From NCBI GenBank assembly GCA_027625915.1, contig JANTQA010000051.1:2480501-2544500 (forward strand): a stretch of 64,000 nt of DNA, written 5' to 3'. How positions within the stretch are numbered: the first letter of the stretch is position 1; each line of letters begins with the position of its first letter. This DNA comes from Anaeramoeba flamelloides (Eukaryota > Metamonada > Anaeramoebidae). Below the pieces are notes generated by a model. That model saw nothing but the letters and a program-made list of their open reading frames with translations, was not told where the DNA came from and did not search any database. Position numbers and translations under genes: made by a program. This document shows, piece after piece, positions 36,224 through 48,221 of this stretch.

Positions 36224-36982
36224 GCTTATTACGATATATTGATTCTTTTAGAACTTGGATTTTATTTTTTTTATAAGGATATAAATAGATCATAAATTTA
36301 TTAATTTAAATAATTCTAAATTTTAATTGGAAATAATTATATTTATTTGAAAATATTAAGAAAATTAAAAAAATATTGATAAATTCAAAAAAAAGTTTTC
36401 AACGTTTAGGGTCAATTTCCATTTTTTATATCTTTTAAACCAACTTTCAAAACATTTTTTTTTCCTACTACGGCCTTGTAATCAGCTAATTTACAAGTTT
36501 TCTTTATATTTTGACCAATGAAATTCTTTCTTCAGATCTTATAAAACCATTTTTAAAAAATGGGAAATGAAGTAAAAAGTTAGAATAATTTTTGTGAATT
36601 TGTCAGTATTGTCAACTAACTTATATTAAAAAAAAAAAACAGTTTGTTTTTTAGACTCTCAATAATTGTAAAAAAAAAATATTACATACCCTTTTACATT
36701 TCAAGAAATTTAATAAATTACATAAAATAAAAAAAATGATCGATTTTTTCTCGATCTTCAAGAGATTCAATATTTTCAGAGTTCCCAAAATGATTCCATT
36801 TTTAGAATTTTTAGAATCTCAAAAATTAAAATCTGGAATCATCATATTAAAATGATTCCAATGGAATCTATTTTTATCAACCATTTTTCACTTGTTAAAG
36901 TACCTTTGAAGTATAATTTTTCAAAAACATTAAAAATTATTTTATTCTGATTCCACGGAATCAAAAAAAGAATTTTTATTTG

Positions 36983-37389
36983 CACATGTGCAAAAAGTGA
37001 TGTCTTTATATTTTAAGTTTTTTTACTAAATTTGTAATTTTTCCAAAAACTATAAAACTTTTCATATGCGCCCCGACGGGAGAGGTTTTTTGTCATTGGA
37101 CTTGGAGATTCTAAGAGCTAAAAATCCGATTCAATGATAGAATAAAAATGTTTGGGGAAGAAACAGAAATTCAAAAATAGAAAATAATTTTCAGAAATCA
37201 AAATACAAAAAACAACCCCAAACATTTTTATTTGATAATTAATTTGTTTTTTTGCTATTAGAAACCTCAGGTTTGTTAACAAAAAACCTCTCCCGTCGGG
37301 GCGCATATGAAAAGTTTTATAGTTTTTGGAAAAATTACAAATTTAGTAAAAAAACTTAAAATATAAAGACATCACTTTTTGCACATGTG
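36983..37389. mobile_element. Hairpin element J with perfect 111-bp inverted arms
   Basis: Arms at 36983-37093 and 37279-37389 are exact reverse complements. They begin CACATGTGCAAAAAGTGATG and contain a GC-rich block, GCGCCCCGACGGGAGAGG, striking in this AT-rich DNA. The 185-bp centre holds a second, inner 17-bp inverted repeat (AATAAAAATGTTTGGGG at 37141-37157 and its complement at 37216-37232). A solo end (ACATCACTTTTTGTACATGT) occurs at about 54.42 kb. No protein is encoded. The whole could fold into a long hairpin. Confidence 0.85.
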
Positions 37390-38759
37390 TGGTACCAAAA
37401 CTCTATTAAAAAAAAAAAAGAATCTTTTGATTCTATTTCAAAGAAAAATAATTTTCTTATCAGGAAGAAACTTAAAAACTTCAGGATTGATGAAAAGATG
37501 ATGAAAACTAAAATCCCAAGAAGAAAAACCTTAAATATTAATTTTTTTTGAGAAATAATAAATTCTTTTTGAAAATCAAAAAACAATTATTAATTATTTA
37601 ATTTTGAGAATGATGTGATTCCTTGTAAAAACGATTGTAAACAAGAAATGAGTTGAGACTTATCATTGGAAGAAAAAAGAATCATTTGATTCCATGGAAT
37701 CAAAAAAAGAATTATTTTGGCGTTTTTTCAAAAAAGAATCAAAATGTGAACCCTGATATAATATAATATTTTATTAATATTGTAACATTTTTTTTAAATT
37801 AAGATTAGATTTTAAATGCTATATATTCATACAAACTCTCAGAATTTATTAAAAGTGAGATTTCTACAAAACCAAAAATTTTTCTTTTTCTTTTTCTTTT
37901 TCAAATACAAAAATCCAAACAAAAAAGATCAGATCTTTTTACTAGAAAATTAATTGTGATAAAATGAATTCTTTTTAAAAATGATAACTCATTTTTCTAA
38001 AGTTGATAAATGAGTTTGTTTATCGGGTATAATTGAATCCTTGTGTTTATAAGTGCGCATTACATTTGGGATTAAAAATAAATAAGGGTTACTAATACTT
38101 AAAGAACGACTAAATAATTTGCTCATTGTTTAAACAGAAAGAAACAAATTCGAGATTTTGCAGATCGTTTTTATGAATAGTCAAAATTCTAAATTTTGTT
38201 TTGTTTAGCTTTTCTAAAAAAAAAAGAAACAAAATAAAACAACAAAAAAAAAAAAAAAAAAAAATTAAATTTCAGATCTGTTTTAGATATCTATATTTAT
38301 TTGTTTTGGTTTTCTTATTTTTTTGAATCAAAGTCATAACGATCATTTCCAAAAGGCGCTTAATGGAACTATTAAATAATAGAAATAAGATTAAAAACAA
38401 AAGAAGAAAAAGATTGGAAAAAAAATAACTGTTTTTAATTCGAGTATCAATTACCAATAATTTTGAATTTCAAGTTTTTAGGTGTTACACTTCATACAAA
38501 AAAAGAATACAATCGATTTTAGTCTGTAAACAAATTTGGTTTTTAAAAAGTAAAGTGTAAAAAAAAAAAAAATTAAAGATCGAATTGAAGAATGAATTTA
38601 AATCTTTTGACGAATTGATAGATTTTTGGGAGGTAACTGATACTCGAATTAAACAACAAGATATTTTTTTGAAAATAAAAAAAAAAATCAAAAAGCAAAT
38701 TTAGCAATTAAAAAAAAGAAAAATAAAAAAAAAACAAAAAAGTAAAAAAAAAAAATTAC
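37390..38759. other. 3' side of RPS29, no firm gene
   Basis: Should contain the last few codons of RPS29 in a small unseen exon. Motif GATTCCATGGAATCAAAAAA occurs at about 37,692 and as GATTCCACGGAATCAAAAAA at about 36,949, bracketing hairpin J. An A-run lies at about 38,244-38,263. No other feature. Confidence 0.35.
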
Positions 38760-39010
38760 TTTATAAAAACCAATAATTTCAGCTTTTTCTCTGAAACATC
38801 TTCTACACAACATCATTCCGTATTTTCTGATTAACCCTTGGTGTGTACCACATCGGCGACTAAACACATAGTAAAAAAAAGAAAAAAAAAAAAAAAAAGG
38901 AAAAAGACAATTAGTAAATAAAAAGATCCTTCCTCTTCTGGAATGATTTCTTACCAAGTTCTGCTTCCTTTTCCAAAGTTTTTTGATTTGTTTCTCCAAG
39001 TTTTACCCAT
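38760..39010 (-). CDS. RPS29: Ribosomal protein uS14 (RPS29), two exons seen
   Basis: A component of the small ribosomal subunit head. Exon 1 is 38955-39010 (ATG at 39008-39010) and encodes [18 protein letters not shown] plus two bases; exon 2 is 38760-38859. The 95-bp intron (GTAAG to GTTTAG) splits the codon of the first zinc cysteine. The product follows the family closely: [31 protein letters not shown], with both C-x2-C pairs of the zinc site. After 52 residues the frame reaches TTTTATAAA and a GTAATT donor. Eukaryotic RPS29 proteins have about 53-56 residues, so one to a few codons must lie in a further exon that I cannot fix (acceptors near 38,640 and 38,530 are possible). Confidence 0.9.
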
Positions 39011-39261
39011 TGCAAAAGTATCGATTAATTAAATTTAGACAAATAATAGAAAAAATGAATAAAGCTTTATCTTGAAAAAATCATTCTTTTTATTTTCAAC
39101 TGTAAATCACACACTTAAGTTGGTAAAAACAAATTCTTTTCAGTATAGAAAACTCCTGTCTGTAGCGTCCAATTCTTTTTCAAAATAAGTTTCACTTTAG
39201 AGTTGTTTTGATGGTATTGATAAAAGGATTGGGAAAAAAGTTTCACTTCACATTCCTTTTT

Positions 39262-39343
39262 TTATCTAATTAGAGTTTTCAACAATTCGATTGCCATTTG
39301 TAGTCTCTCTGTCTTTGTTTGTTCATGTTCTGTGTCTGGATAT
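39262..39343 (-). CDS. Probable last exon of an unrecognised gene
   Basis: On the minus strand an acceptor ending ACATTAG is followed by one base and then 26 codons, YPDTEHEQTKTERLQMAIEL then LKTLIR, and a TAA stop. The residue mix (acidic, Gln-rich, amphipathic helix) is unlike the translated filler around it. It lies just upstream of RPS29 on the same strand. Upstream exons between 39.35 and 41.3 kb were not found. The plus strand over the same place is also open for 72 codons (39275-39493), so strand choice rests on residue composition and the splice signal. Family unknown. Confidence 0.4.
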
Positions 39344-41364
39344 CTAATGTGTCAAACTAATAACTCAATTAAAGCCAGATTTCAGAAAGGAAAAAAAGAG
39401 AATAATAGAACAATTTTCTTTCATTTAAGGAGGGGATCAGCAAATGAATTTGAAATATACAATATAAAAGCCAACAACCTTATGTGGGTTTAAGTGAACC
39501 CCCTAGAGTATTGAAGAATTAATATTCTTTTTTTTCTGGTAAAAATGATTTTGTTTTGTATTTATCTTAAATTAACTTTTTTGGAATATCTGAAAGTTAT
39601 AGTTTTTAAAAAGTATGTGACTCGATTTGAATAGTATTCGTTTGACAACCAGGCAAATTTTTGTTCATGGGTTTTTGAAAAAGGAGATTGCAAAAAAAAA
39701 TGACAAAAAAAAAGGCCATTTTTTGATTTTATACCGATACGAGGGCTTTAACAATTTAAATCATTTTTCAAATAAAAAAATGATTTTTGGATTTTTTAGG
39801 ATATAATAGCCTAATACCAAAATCATCAATTATAAATTTTTATTTGGAAAAATCAAATTTCATATTTGATAAAAAAAACACATTTACAAAGTACTCAAAA
39901 ATACCTTAGAACAAAATTCTTAGATTATTTTTACATTTCAGTAAGTAATTAATAAATATTGGTAAATATGAAGAAATGAGTTCTCATTTCAATAAGAAAC
40001 CTAAAATTACAATTAATTTTCAAATAAAAGATCTTGATACTTTTTTTATTTTGCATTTTTATTTGAATAGGAAAAAAAAAAGATATATTAGCAAAACACC
40101 TTTATTTTTGGTAATTTTGAATCTTTTGCTTACTATCAGTACCAAATTTAAGACATACACCCTAAACCAAATTTAAGACTCAAAATAATTTTAAATTATC
40201 TTTAGAAAATTCAGAAAATAATAAAAAAAAAAATTGAGAAGTATTTTTCTGAAAATAATCCTAATTTTGGTATTATTTGTTTACTAAATTTTGTTCAAAT
40301 ACTGTTCCTTAAAGTTAAAACAAACTTTAAACTAATAATTATTAAAATATAATCTGATTTTATACATTAAAGAAAATTAAATCAAATATTAAATCATTAT
40401 AAATCAGAAAAAAATGATCTTTTATTTTATTTTCAATAATTCATTAAATTTCTTGAAATATAAAAGATTATGTAATACTCCTAGAACAATTATTGATACT
40501 TTAAACAATATTTTATTCTTATTTAAATAAGTTATTTGATAACATTTGATATTTTTTTTATTATTAATTTGAAAATAGTATTATTTGTCTGAAAAGATTT
40601 TGGATTTTGAGAAATAAAAATAACATATATTGTTACTTATTATCTTGTGATTATTAATAACACATTGAAAAAATTAAGATTGGTTTATTAATTATTGGTT
40701 AAAAAATAATGATATTAGAAACATTTCTTTAGTTATTAGTTGAACTCTATAGGTTTTTTTTTTAAAAATTTGTGAGAATTTTTAATAATATTTTCATAAT
40801 TATTTTCAGTTTATTTTAATGTTCAATCCCAAGAAAAAAAATGATTTGAACTGTTATTTGTATGAATAAATTCTATTTTTTTTTCAAGTATCAAATAATT
40901 ATTGTAATTCTTTTGAAATAAAGTAGATTTTTTATTCTAAGTTATTTTTAAACTTGACGAGGTTCATTTTTATGAATTATTTTGGTACACTTCGAAAAAA
41001 AGATAGATTTCTTATTTCTTTCAGAGAAAAATTATTTCAAAATTGAAACAATTTGAAATATTGTTGGATTTGGAACTTTTCAAAAATTAGAAAAATGAAT
41101 CAAAATTTTAAAACATAATTCATTTCAAACAATATCTTGAAAGTTCATTTTGATATGATGGTCATTAAATTTTCTTTCATTTTACAATTTCTAGAGGTGG
41201 TAAATTTTTTTTGAATTTTTTATTTCTAATTGATTATTTTTTTTTTGGTTATTATCCTGAAAATACAAGTAATGCCAGTTTTCTTGAATTCTTCCGAACC
41301 CTAATTTAGTTGATTTAAACAAAATGAGTCTGAAATAATTCTTGAATTTATAAAACTATAACTA
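39344..41364. other. Intergenic, possible unseen exons
   Basis: May contain upstream exons of the gene ending at 39,262. A minus-strand open piece at about 41,205-41,302 following a TTAG is one candidate. The 66-codon frame at 39,976 (+) is judged chance. The rest is AT-rich filler without recognised repeats. Confidence 0.25.
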
Positions 41365-41845
41365 CAGTGATCAAAAAAACGCGTTCCCAAATCCTATCAT
41401 TGAGTTTCAAAATAAAAGCCTTGCTTTTTTTTCTTCTTGTTCCAATGGAACATCCAATTCACTAACCAATAGTATACTCAGGTTAAAATCAATTTTGAAG
41501 GTTTACTACTTGATATTTACAACAAAATTTAAAATAGCTTTCAAAATTTTTTATAATATTTTCAATTTTTTTTATAATTTTTTTTATGATGATAAAAATT
41601 TTCCTCTATTTTTTGAGATAAAATTTTCAAATTTGATACTTTATTTTTAGAATTTCTTAATTCAGAGTAGAAAAATAATAAATTTTTGTCCTATTTACCA
41701 TGGGTTTATTATTGGTTTCTTTGAAGTTCTAGTATAGGTCTTCTATAAAAAAGAAAACATACTAATTATTTTGAAACATGGGTTTAACTTTTTGGCATGT
41801 GTTATGGTACAAACATCAAATTTCACTGGACTATTTTTTTTATTT
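41365..41845. mobile_element. Tc1/mariner-type MITE, family D, copy 2
   Basis: Begins after a TA with CAGTGATCAAAAAAACGCG and shares the interior blocks of the 17.98 kb copy (ACATCCAATT, TTATTGGTTTCTTTGA, TATAGGTCTTC, ATTTTGAAAC). The right end is longer and ends near TTTCACTGG, again a CAGTGAAA-type inverted terminus. It ends about 160 bp before the SNX start codon. Confidence 0.65.
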
Positions 41846-42007
41846 GTTGCTTCCTTACAATTAAAAGTGACACAAAATTCTTTGATTTAAATTCTCTTTG
41901 TTGTTGAAAATATGATAAAACCAATTGGAAAAAACAAAAAAAAAAAAACATTTTTTCAAATTTTCTTCTTTTTTTAACAACCCTCTTTTCACTTTAAAAT
42001 AAAGCAT

Positions 42008-45000
42008 ATGACTCACCAACCAGATCAAAACTTTTTAGATATGGTCTTAAACCGTGACGACTCTGATGTGAGTGAATCAGAAACTTCGAGTAGCAGTAAA
42101 TCAGGAAGCAATTCAAATTCTGATTCAAACAATGATGGCACATCTAATTCGGAAGAAATCGTTCAATCAAATATTACAACTGTCGATGTTGAACAAGAAA
42201 AAACTGTAGTGGTTGATCAAGTAAATCTCAAGATTGTCTTAATTTACTTTCTTTTTTTTTCTTCAATTTACTAAAAAAAACCCATTCAACAAAGATGGAA
42301 TAATTAATTTTTGTAATTTTTCCTCTCTCTTTTTCAAAAAAATAAAATCTTGAAATATGTTTAGCAAACAAGCCAAATTAGCACAAAAAAAACAAAAGAT
42401 CCACAAAACAGTAACGAAAAACCAAAATTTGAAAATGAAAGTCGCGAATCAAGTGAGAGCAAAACAGATTCATCATCAGAAGAAAATGTGAATGAAAAAA
42501 ACACAAAGAAAGAAGAAAAAAAAGAAAATGAAAATGAAAACAAAAAAGAAAAGGTAGTTGAGATCCCACTTTCAGATAATTCAGAAACAACAAAAACATC
42601 CGAAAGTTCAAATAATGAAAACAAAAATAAAAAAGAGTCTGGATCTGGATCTGGATCTGAATCTGGATCTGAATCTGAATCTGAATCCGAAAAAGAAAAA
42701 GAAAAAGAAAAAGAAAAAGAAAACGAGAAAGAAAAAGATAAAAACACAAAAAAAAAAAAAAACAAAAGAAACTATTGAATCAATTACACTTATTGAAAAT
42801 AAAGATTCAGATTTAAAGATTTTTGTAGGATCACCCGAAACGATTGGAAGTGGTATGAAAAAGCATACGGTTTACCAAGTCACAACAGGTGTAAATGATA
42901 ATCAAGAAGAAAAGGAAAATAAGAAGGAAAAAAAAAAAAAAAATCAAAAGGTAAAGGAGTAAAAAGAAGATACAAAGACTTTTTGTGGCTAAAAAATAAC
43001 TTAATTTTGAAATACCCCGGTGTAGTTGTTCCAGCAATGCCTGGTAAAAAAATGACTTCCAAGTTTTCAAAGCAATTCATTGAAATGAGAAGATCCAAAC
43101 TGGAAATGTTTTTAAACAGAATTTCATCACATCCAATTTTGAGCCAAGCACAAATATTTAATGACTTTCTTGAAAAAAATGTTACTAACATTTATAATAC
43201 AAAAGTTATTAAAAAAATTCCAAAAGACACAGTTCCCCCACTTAACGAAAAATACGAATTATTTAAGGAAAAGGAAGGAGATCAAGATTATATTAAAGAA
43301 ACCATGAAAAGATGGGAAACCCTTGGACCAATTTTGGTATGTTTTTGGATTTTTCTATTTCATATTTTGATTTATTTGTTATTTTTTTTTTATGTTTTTT
43401 TTTTTTTTATGTGATTGAATTGAAATTTTTTTTTTTTTGAGGTTTGCAAATTTAACTCTCAAATTAATTCAAGCTACTCTCAGAATCCTACCAATATTTT
43501 TTTTTAAAGAAAATATTTGGTCTGTTCGCACTCATACCTGAAAGCAATTTCATCTCTAGTTAGTAAACACAACTTTTTGTTGTTTTAAGTGGTTGGTAAG
43601 TCATATATATATAATTTACACAAACTAGAGAAATCTTTCAAATCCTAGTTTCAAAGTACTATTAAAAACTACATATTTAACTAATAATATTCCTCTTCAA
43701 GCATTTACGACCTTCTCTTAATTAACAAACTAAACTCTTTTCCAATAATTACAACCCATTTAAAAATGAAAAAACTCTATTTTTTTTAAAAAAAAAATAT
43801 TTCAATAGTACAATTTTTAAAATATGAAAATATTTAATCTTGGGTAATGATCGTCTATTTTGAAACTAGTGCAACTTAATTGTTATTTTTAAATTATAAA
43901 AAAAAAATGGTTAAAAATGAAAAAAAAAACGAAAAATTTTGGAAAAAGATTTCTTTAATTATTATCTGCAAGAAAATTATTGGGAAATAGTTTATTTCCA
44001 AAAAATGAAACAAAAATAACCAACCTGTTTTTTTGTAAACAGAAAATATTGTAAACTTTATTTCAGTAAAAGTGGAATATCCAAAAAAAAACATTTTTTT
44101 CAAATATCAAATATTTTTTATAATTGACCTTTGAAGATTAAATAAGAAATAAGTAGAATAATAAACATCAAAGAATAGTTGATATCCACCTGGGAAGTAA
44201 ACAAAATAAATCAAAAAATTTTTCTTGAAAATTGAAAAACTCGAAATTCTTAGGGTATTTATTGAGAAAAACAAAACAATGTTCATGTTTTGACCTTCTA
44301 TTGGTATTTGAATATTAAACGGGAAAATATTTTTGTTTCATTTTCCATATTAGTCTTTTATAAATAGAGTACTCAATGAAGCAAATTGTAATTGAATAAC
44401 TCTATTTGAAAAAGGAAATGAAAATGAAGTGAAAATTTTTCACATTTATTAAACAAATATCAAGATCAAAGATCCAAATAAAATTCCAATAGAAATTAAA
44501 ATCATTTCTCTACAATCATTTTCACTTTTTCAATAACTTTAAAATAGCACATTTTTACCAAGTGACTATCGATCTTCCAATAAAAAAAAAATTGCAAATG
44601 AATTACGTGCATAAAAAAGATTGAAAAAAAAGCAAAATGTGCAAAAATGACAAAAAATGTGAAAAAATGGTTTCAATTTTGAAATTTCCAAAATAGATTT
44701 TTTCTTATAATCCCCAATTCAAAACTTTTAAACACATGTATTTTACTCTATTACAACTGGGCCACTTTGACTTGAAAATTGTTTAGGATAAAATATAATA
44801 AGAAAAAATACAACTAAGTAGAGACTTCCTACAAACTGTTTTATTATAAATAAAATATATTTCTCAAAATTTCATATTATTATCAAACAAGTATCGATTA
44901 AATATCCCCTGAAAAATATTATTTCCAAGAAAAAAGGAAAAAAACAACCTCACTATTTTCTCACTCTTAAAAAAAAAATATGTAAAAATTGAGATTAAAA

Positions 45001-45964
45001 AATTTCATATCGTTAGTTAAAAAAAATCAGTATGAACAAACAAATCAAATTAATAAATGATTGATAATGATTTTTGATTTTTAAATACTTTTATTCTAAT
45101 TTAGTTTAGTAAAGTGATTTTAAAACTAAATTGCTCTATTTTTTTGGAAATGGGTTATTTATGAAATTTCCATGATAAAACAAATAAGCAAAAAATTCTC
45201 TTTAATATTTTTGATTTTAAATTTTTACCATATTCTAAAAATAAGGAAATTATTAGATCGCTAATAAAAAATGATTATTATTATTGGATTTTAATTCCCC
45301 TTCTTCCCTTTCTCAATTATTTATTAATTATCTTAATAATTGTTGATATTCTTCAAAGAAAGAAATCCAAACAGAATCCTTAAAATTCAGACAAACAAAA
45401 GAATTGTATGCAAATGCCTTGGGGACTTTTGGAGAAAAGATTGATCTCTTGAGGGCAGTTGAAACAAAAATTCAATTCCAAGATGCCTATACATTTTTTG
45501 CAAAAAAATTAGCAGATATTGAAAAAATGTCAAATGAAGAATTAAAAACAGGCCAAATTCCATTTGAGGAATCGATTGATGATTATATTAACCTCTGTGA
45601 CTCTGTTAAGACAACCGAAAACACCGTCACTAAAGCAAATTCCACTTTAAAGTCTGGCCAAAACCGAGAATCAAAATCAAAAATTAAACATGAAAAAGCT
45701 AAAACTACAGGAAACAAAAAACTTAAACAAATTAAAAAAGAGTATGACACATGTGTTGAAAATGCTAAAACTTTGCAACAACAGTACTCAAAAATTGTTG
45801 CTGTTTTCGCAAACGAATTACGAATTTTACAACAAAGGAAAGAAAGGGATATACAACAATTCTTATTGAAATTTTCCAAAGCCCAATTAAAGTTATCAAA
45901 GCAAATTCAACAAGCTTGGGGAGAAATAATTGAAACAATAAAATCCATTGACGAAGAATTATAA
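42008..45964 (+). CDS. Vps5-like PX-BAR sorting nexin (SNX1/2 type)
   Basis: By family, the membrane-coat part of retromer/ESCPE-type sorting on endosomes: PX binds PI3P, BAR bends membrane. Exons are 42008-42220, 42365-43336 and 45359-45964, all phase 0. The N-terminus is acidic and Ser/Lys/Glu-rich. The PX domain lies in exon 2 (DLKIFVGSPETIGSGMKKHT, VYQVTTGV, then KRRYKDFLWL, VVVPAMPGKK, RRSKLEMFLNRISSHP). Exon 3 is the BAR coiled coil (ELYANALGTFGEKIDLL, DYINLCDSVKTTENTV, ending KLSKQIQQAWGEIIETI). The joined protein is about 596 residues. Exon 2 as written has two opposite single-base frame changes, at an A15 run (42748-42762) and an A16 run (42928-42943); the reading frame is restored after the second. 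These fit homopolymer length errors more than real decay, because conserved PX sequence lies on both sides. Confidence 0.88.
43337..45358 (+). other. SNX intron 2 with a family H MITE
   Basis: A 2,022-bp intron from GTATGT to an acceptor reading TTCAAAG, joining PX to BAR in phase 0. A third of it is a family H MITE (44064-44774). The rest shows no gene. Confidence 0.7.
44064..44774. mobile_element. MITE family H, copy 1
   Basis: A 711-bp element, the reverse complement of 48.93-49.61 kb over its length (for example GAAAATGAAGTGAAAATTTT at about 44,422 against AAAATTTTTCACTTCATTTTC at about 49,250). Left end CAGTAAAAGTGGAATATCC, right end in reverse complement CAAGTCAAAGTGGCCCAGTT. It lies in the SNX intron. 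Non-coding. Confidence 0.75.
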
Positions 45965-46559
45965 TTTTATCATTTTTGCTTTTTGATATCACTCAACCGG
46001 AAAATTAGAGAAATCAATTCAAATTTAGGATCAATTTTCTATAATTATATCATAAAAAAAACAAAAACAAAAAAAGATATTTATTTTAATTATTTTTCTG
46101 AAATTTAGGAACTTTTTTTTTTTTTTTAATAATTTTCTTTTTATACTTTACCATTAATTTTTATTTTTATTTTACTTTCAAAACAAGTAATTTTTTGAAT
46201 ATTATTTTATTAATCAAAAAATTACTATTAATTCCCTAGAAATAATAACTTATTAATCATATTATTCAAAATAATTTTTTAAAATTGAAATTTTTCTTGA
46301 TTGAAATCTCTTGTGATTTTGCTTTATTTTGACAATTTTTATTTTGCAAAAAATATTTTCTTCTTTTTTTATTTTGAAGCAAGAAAATTAACTTCCTCTT
46401 GTAACAGTTAGTTTTTTTTTTAAAATTATAAGAATAGAGTATAATTTTTGATTGTATTCAATTCTTTTGTTTTAAAAAAAAAAAGATTCTTTATTTTGTT
46501 ACTCAAGACACTACCAGAAATTTCAAATTTTTGTCTAGAAATTTTAATAAAGAATCATA
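45965..46559. other. 3' flank of the SNX gene
   Basis: AT-rich, with poly-T and poly-A tracts. Probably the 3' UTR and spacer. Nothing else seen. Confidence 0.35.
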
Positions 46560-48220
46560 ATTTTCTGAATCATTCACTCATTCTTAGTAAGGAATAAGGA
46601 GTATAATTTTCAATAATATCAAAGATAATGTTCTTTAATTGTTACTTATTTTTGTGTATTTGTATTAATTCTTTAATCCTATTTTTCGATTTTTTTCATA
46701 GAACGGGCAATTCCATAAAAAATGATCGATATCTTCATCTATTTCTGTGTTATGGTATTTTTTTACATATATTACATGATTTTGTTTTTATTTTATTCCT
46801 ATCATAACATAAGAATACCTGGTAAGGTAATTTGTAAAATTTCTGAGTTTTAAATTTGAAGTTGAAACTTTCCATTTTAAAATGTCTTTTCTTCTAATTT
46901 AGGTATTATTGATTTGAATAATTTTTAAATATTCTTACCAAGTGTCGTCAAGTACCTAGCTTTTCTATTTATTAAAAAGAATTGAGTAAAATCAAATATT
47001 TACCCAATTCTTTTGAAAACGGAAAACTTAATGACATTTCCAACCTGGACCATCTTCTAAATTTTTAATTCTGAAATTATCTAGTTCAATTTCTAGTTGT
47101 TTTAAATTTTTGGAATGCCAATTAATATTTTCTGATTTCTTTTTTCTAATAGGGTGGTAATTAATTTATTCATCAAAATCGAGGATTTTTAACATTTCAA
47201 CTAATTTAAATCTTCTTTTATATATCGTTATTATGACAGGATCAATTTTTGCTTCAGTTTAATCAATAAGTCTGTGGGTGGGGGCTTATTAATAAAAATT
47301 TTGTAATTTATTTATTAATCCAAGTATCGATTTCTTTAAAAATATGTTTTTGCCAAATCAAATATTTCTAATCTATATAATAATTCGATATGTGATATAG
47401 TTTTAAAATATTGAATTAATAATCCATTTGAAATTTTTGTTTGTTGTAAGATATTGATTACTTTTTTAAAATTGGTCTTAACTATATCTATATTAAATTT
47501 TTAATGAGTTTTTAAAATCTAACTAAATACCAAGATATAAAAATTTCCTTTGGAATAAAAGGAGTTTTTAGTTTTATTATTGTTAGGATTCATTCCAAAT
47601 CTCTTATTATTTTATAAAGTTTTTGAAAATTAAAAATAATTTTTATTAATGATCCTTTCATAAGCACAATCAGATCATCAGCAAACATTTAGACATTTAT
47701 TGCGAGTTATTTGATTTTTTTCAAAGAAAATAAGTAATAAATACAAACAATAAAGGTAATAATGGATCTCCCTGATATACACCAATTCCTTCTTTTGAGT
47801 AAAAATCAATTAGATATTATACAAAAAATTCATTTTTTATAAATTTTTTAATTGGATAATAAATAAGTTAATGATAAAAAGAATCAAAAAAAATTATATA
47901 TCTATTGTATTGAGAAAATTCTCTCGTTGTTAAATTTATTTTTTATTTTTTTGATATGCATTCAATCAGTTTAAAACTGCAATTCTGGTATTCAATGTTT
48001 TTTTAAATACAAATTGGTATTTGAAAACTAAGTCCCAAGAATCTTGGATTCCAGCATATAAAAATTTAAGAAAAAAACTTGGGAGGGTTTGATTAATTGG
48101 AATTGGCTGGTAATTAAGTTGTTTACCTTCATCACCAGATTTATGAATGAATAATAAATTTCCTTTTTTAATAAATTTTAATTTTTTTACTTATATAAAA
48201 AATTAATCTAAACTCTTTTT
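46560..48220 (-). mobile_element. LINE remnant, RT and zinc knuckle, copy 3
   Basis: Minus-strand element. From its 5' side it shows the RT motif YQGDPLLPLLF near 47,757-47,787, FADDLIVLMKGS near 47,660-47,695, then a short GTCGTCAAGTACC hairpin-type segment at 46,930-47,060, and a C-terminal knuckle SCNICKK then DIDHFLWNCPFYEKNRK near 46,690-46,800. Frames are broken many times. It is a different subfamily from copies 1 and 2, since the knuckle spacing and residues differ. Confidence 0.7.
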
Positions 48221-48221
48221 C

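Noticed and set aside
37118-37306. A 62-residue frame with RPDGRGF-like start
   Set aside because: It reads the GC-rich arm of hairpin element J; the arm is non-coding and repeated in inverse.
42361-42778. Antisense frames rich in Ser/Phe/Asp within SNX exon 2
   Set aside because: Complement of a Ser/Glu/Lys low-complexity tract in the N-terminal part of the sorting nexin.
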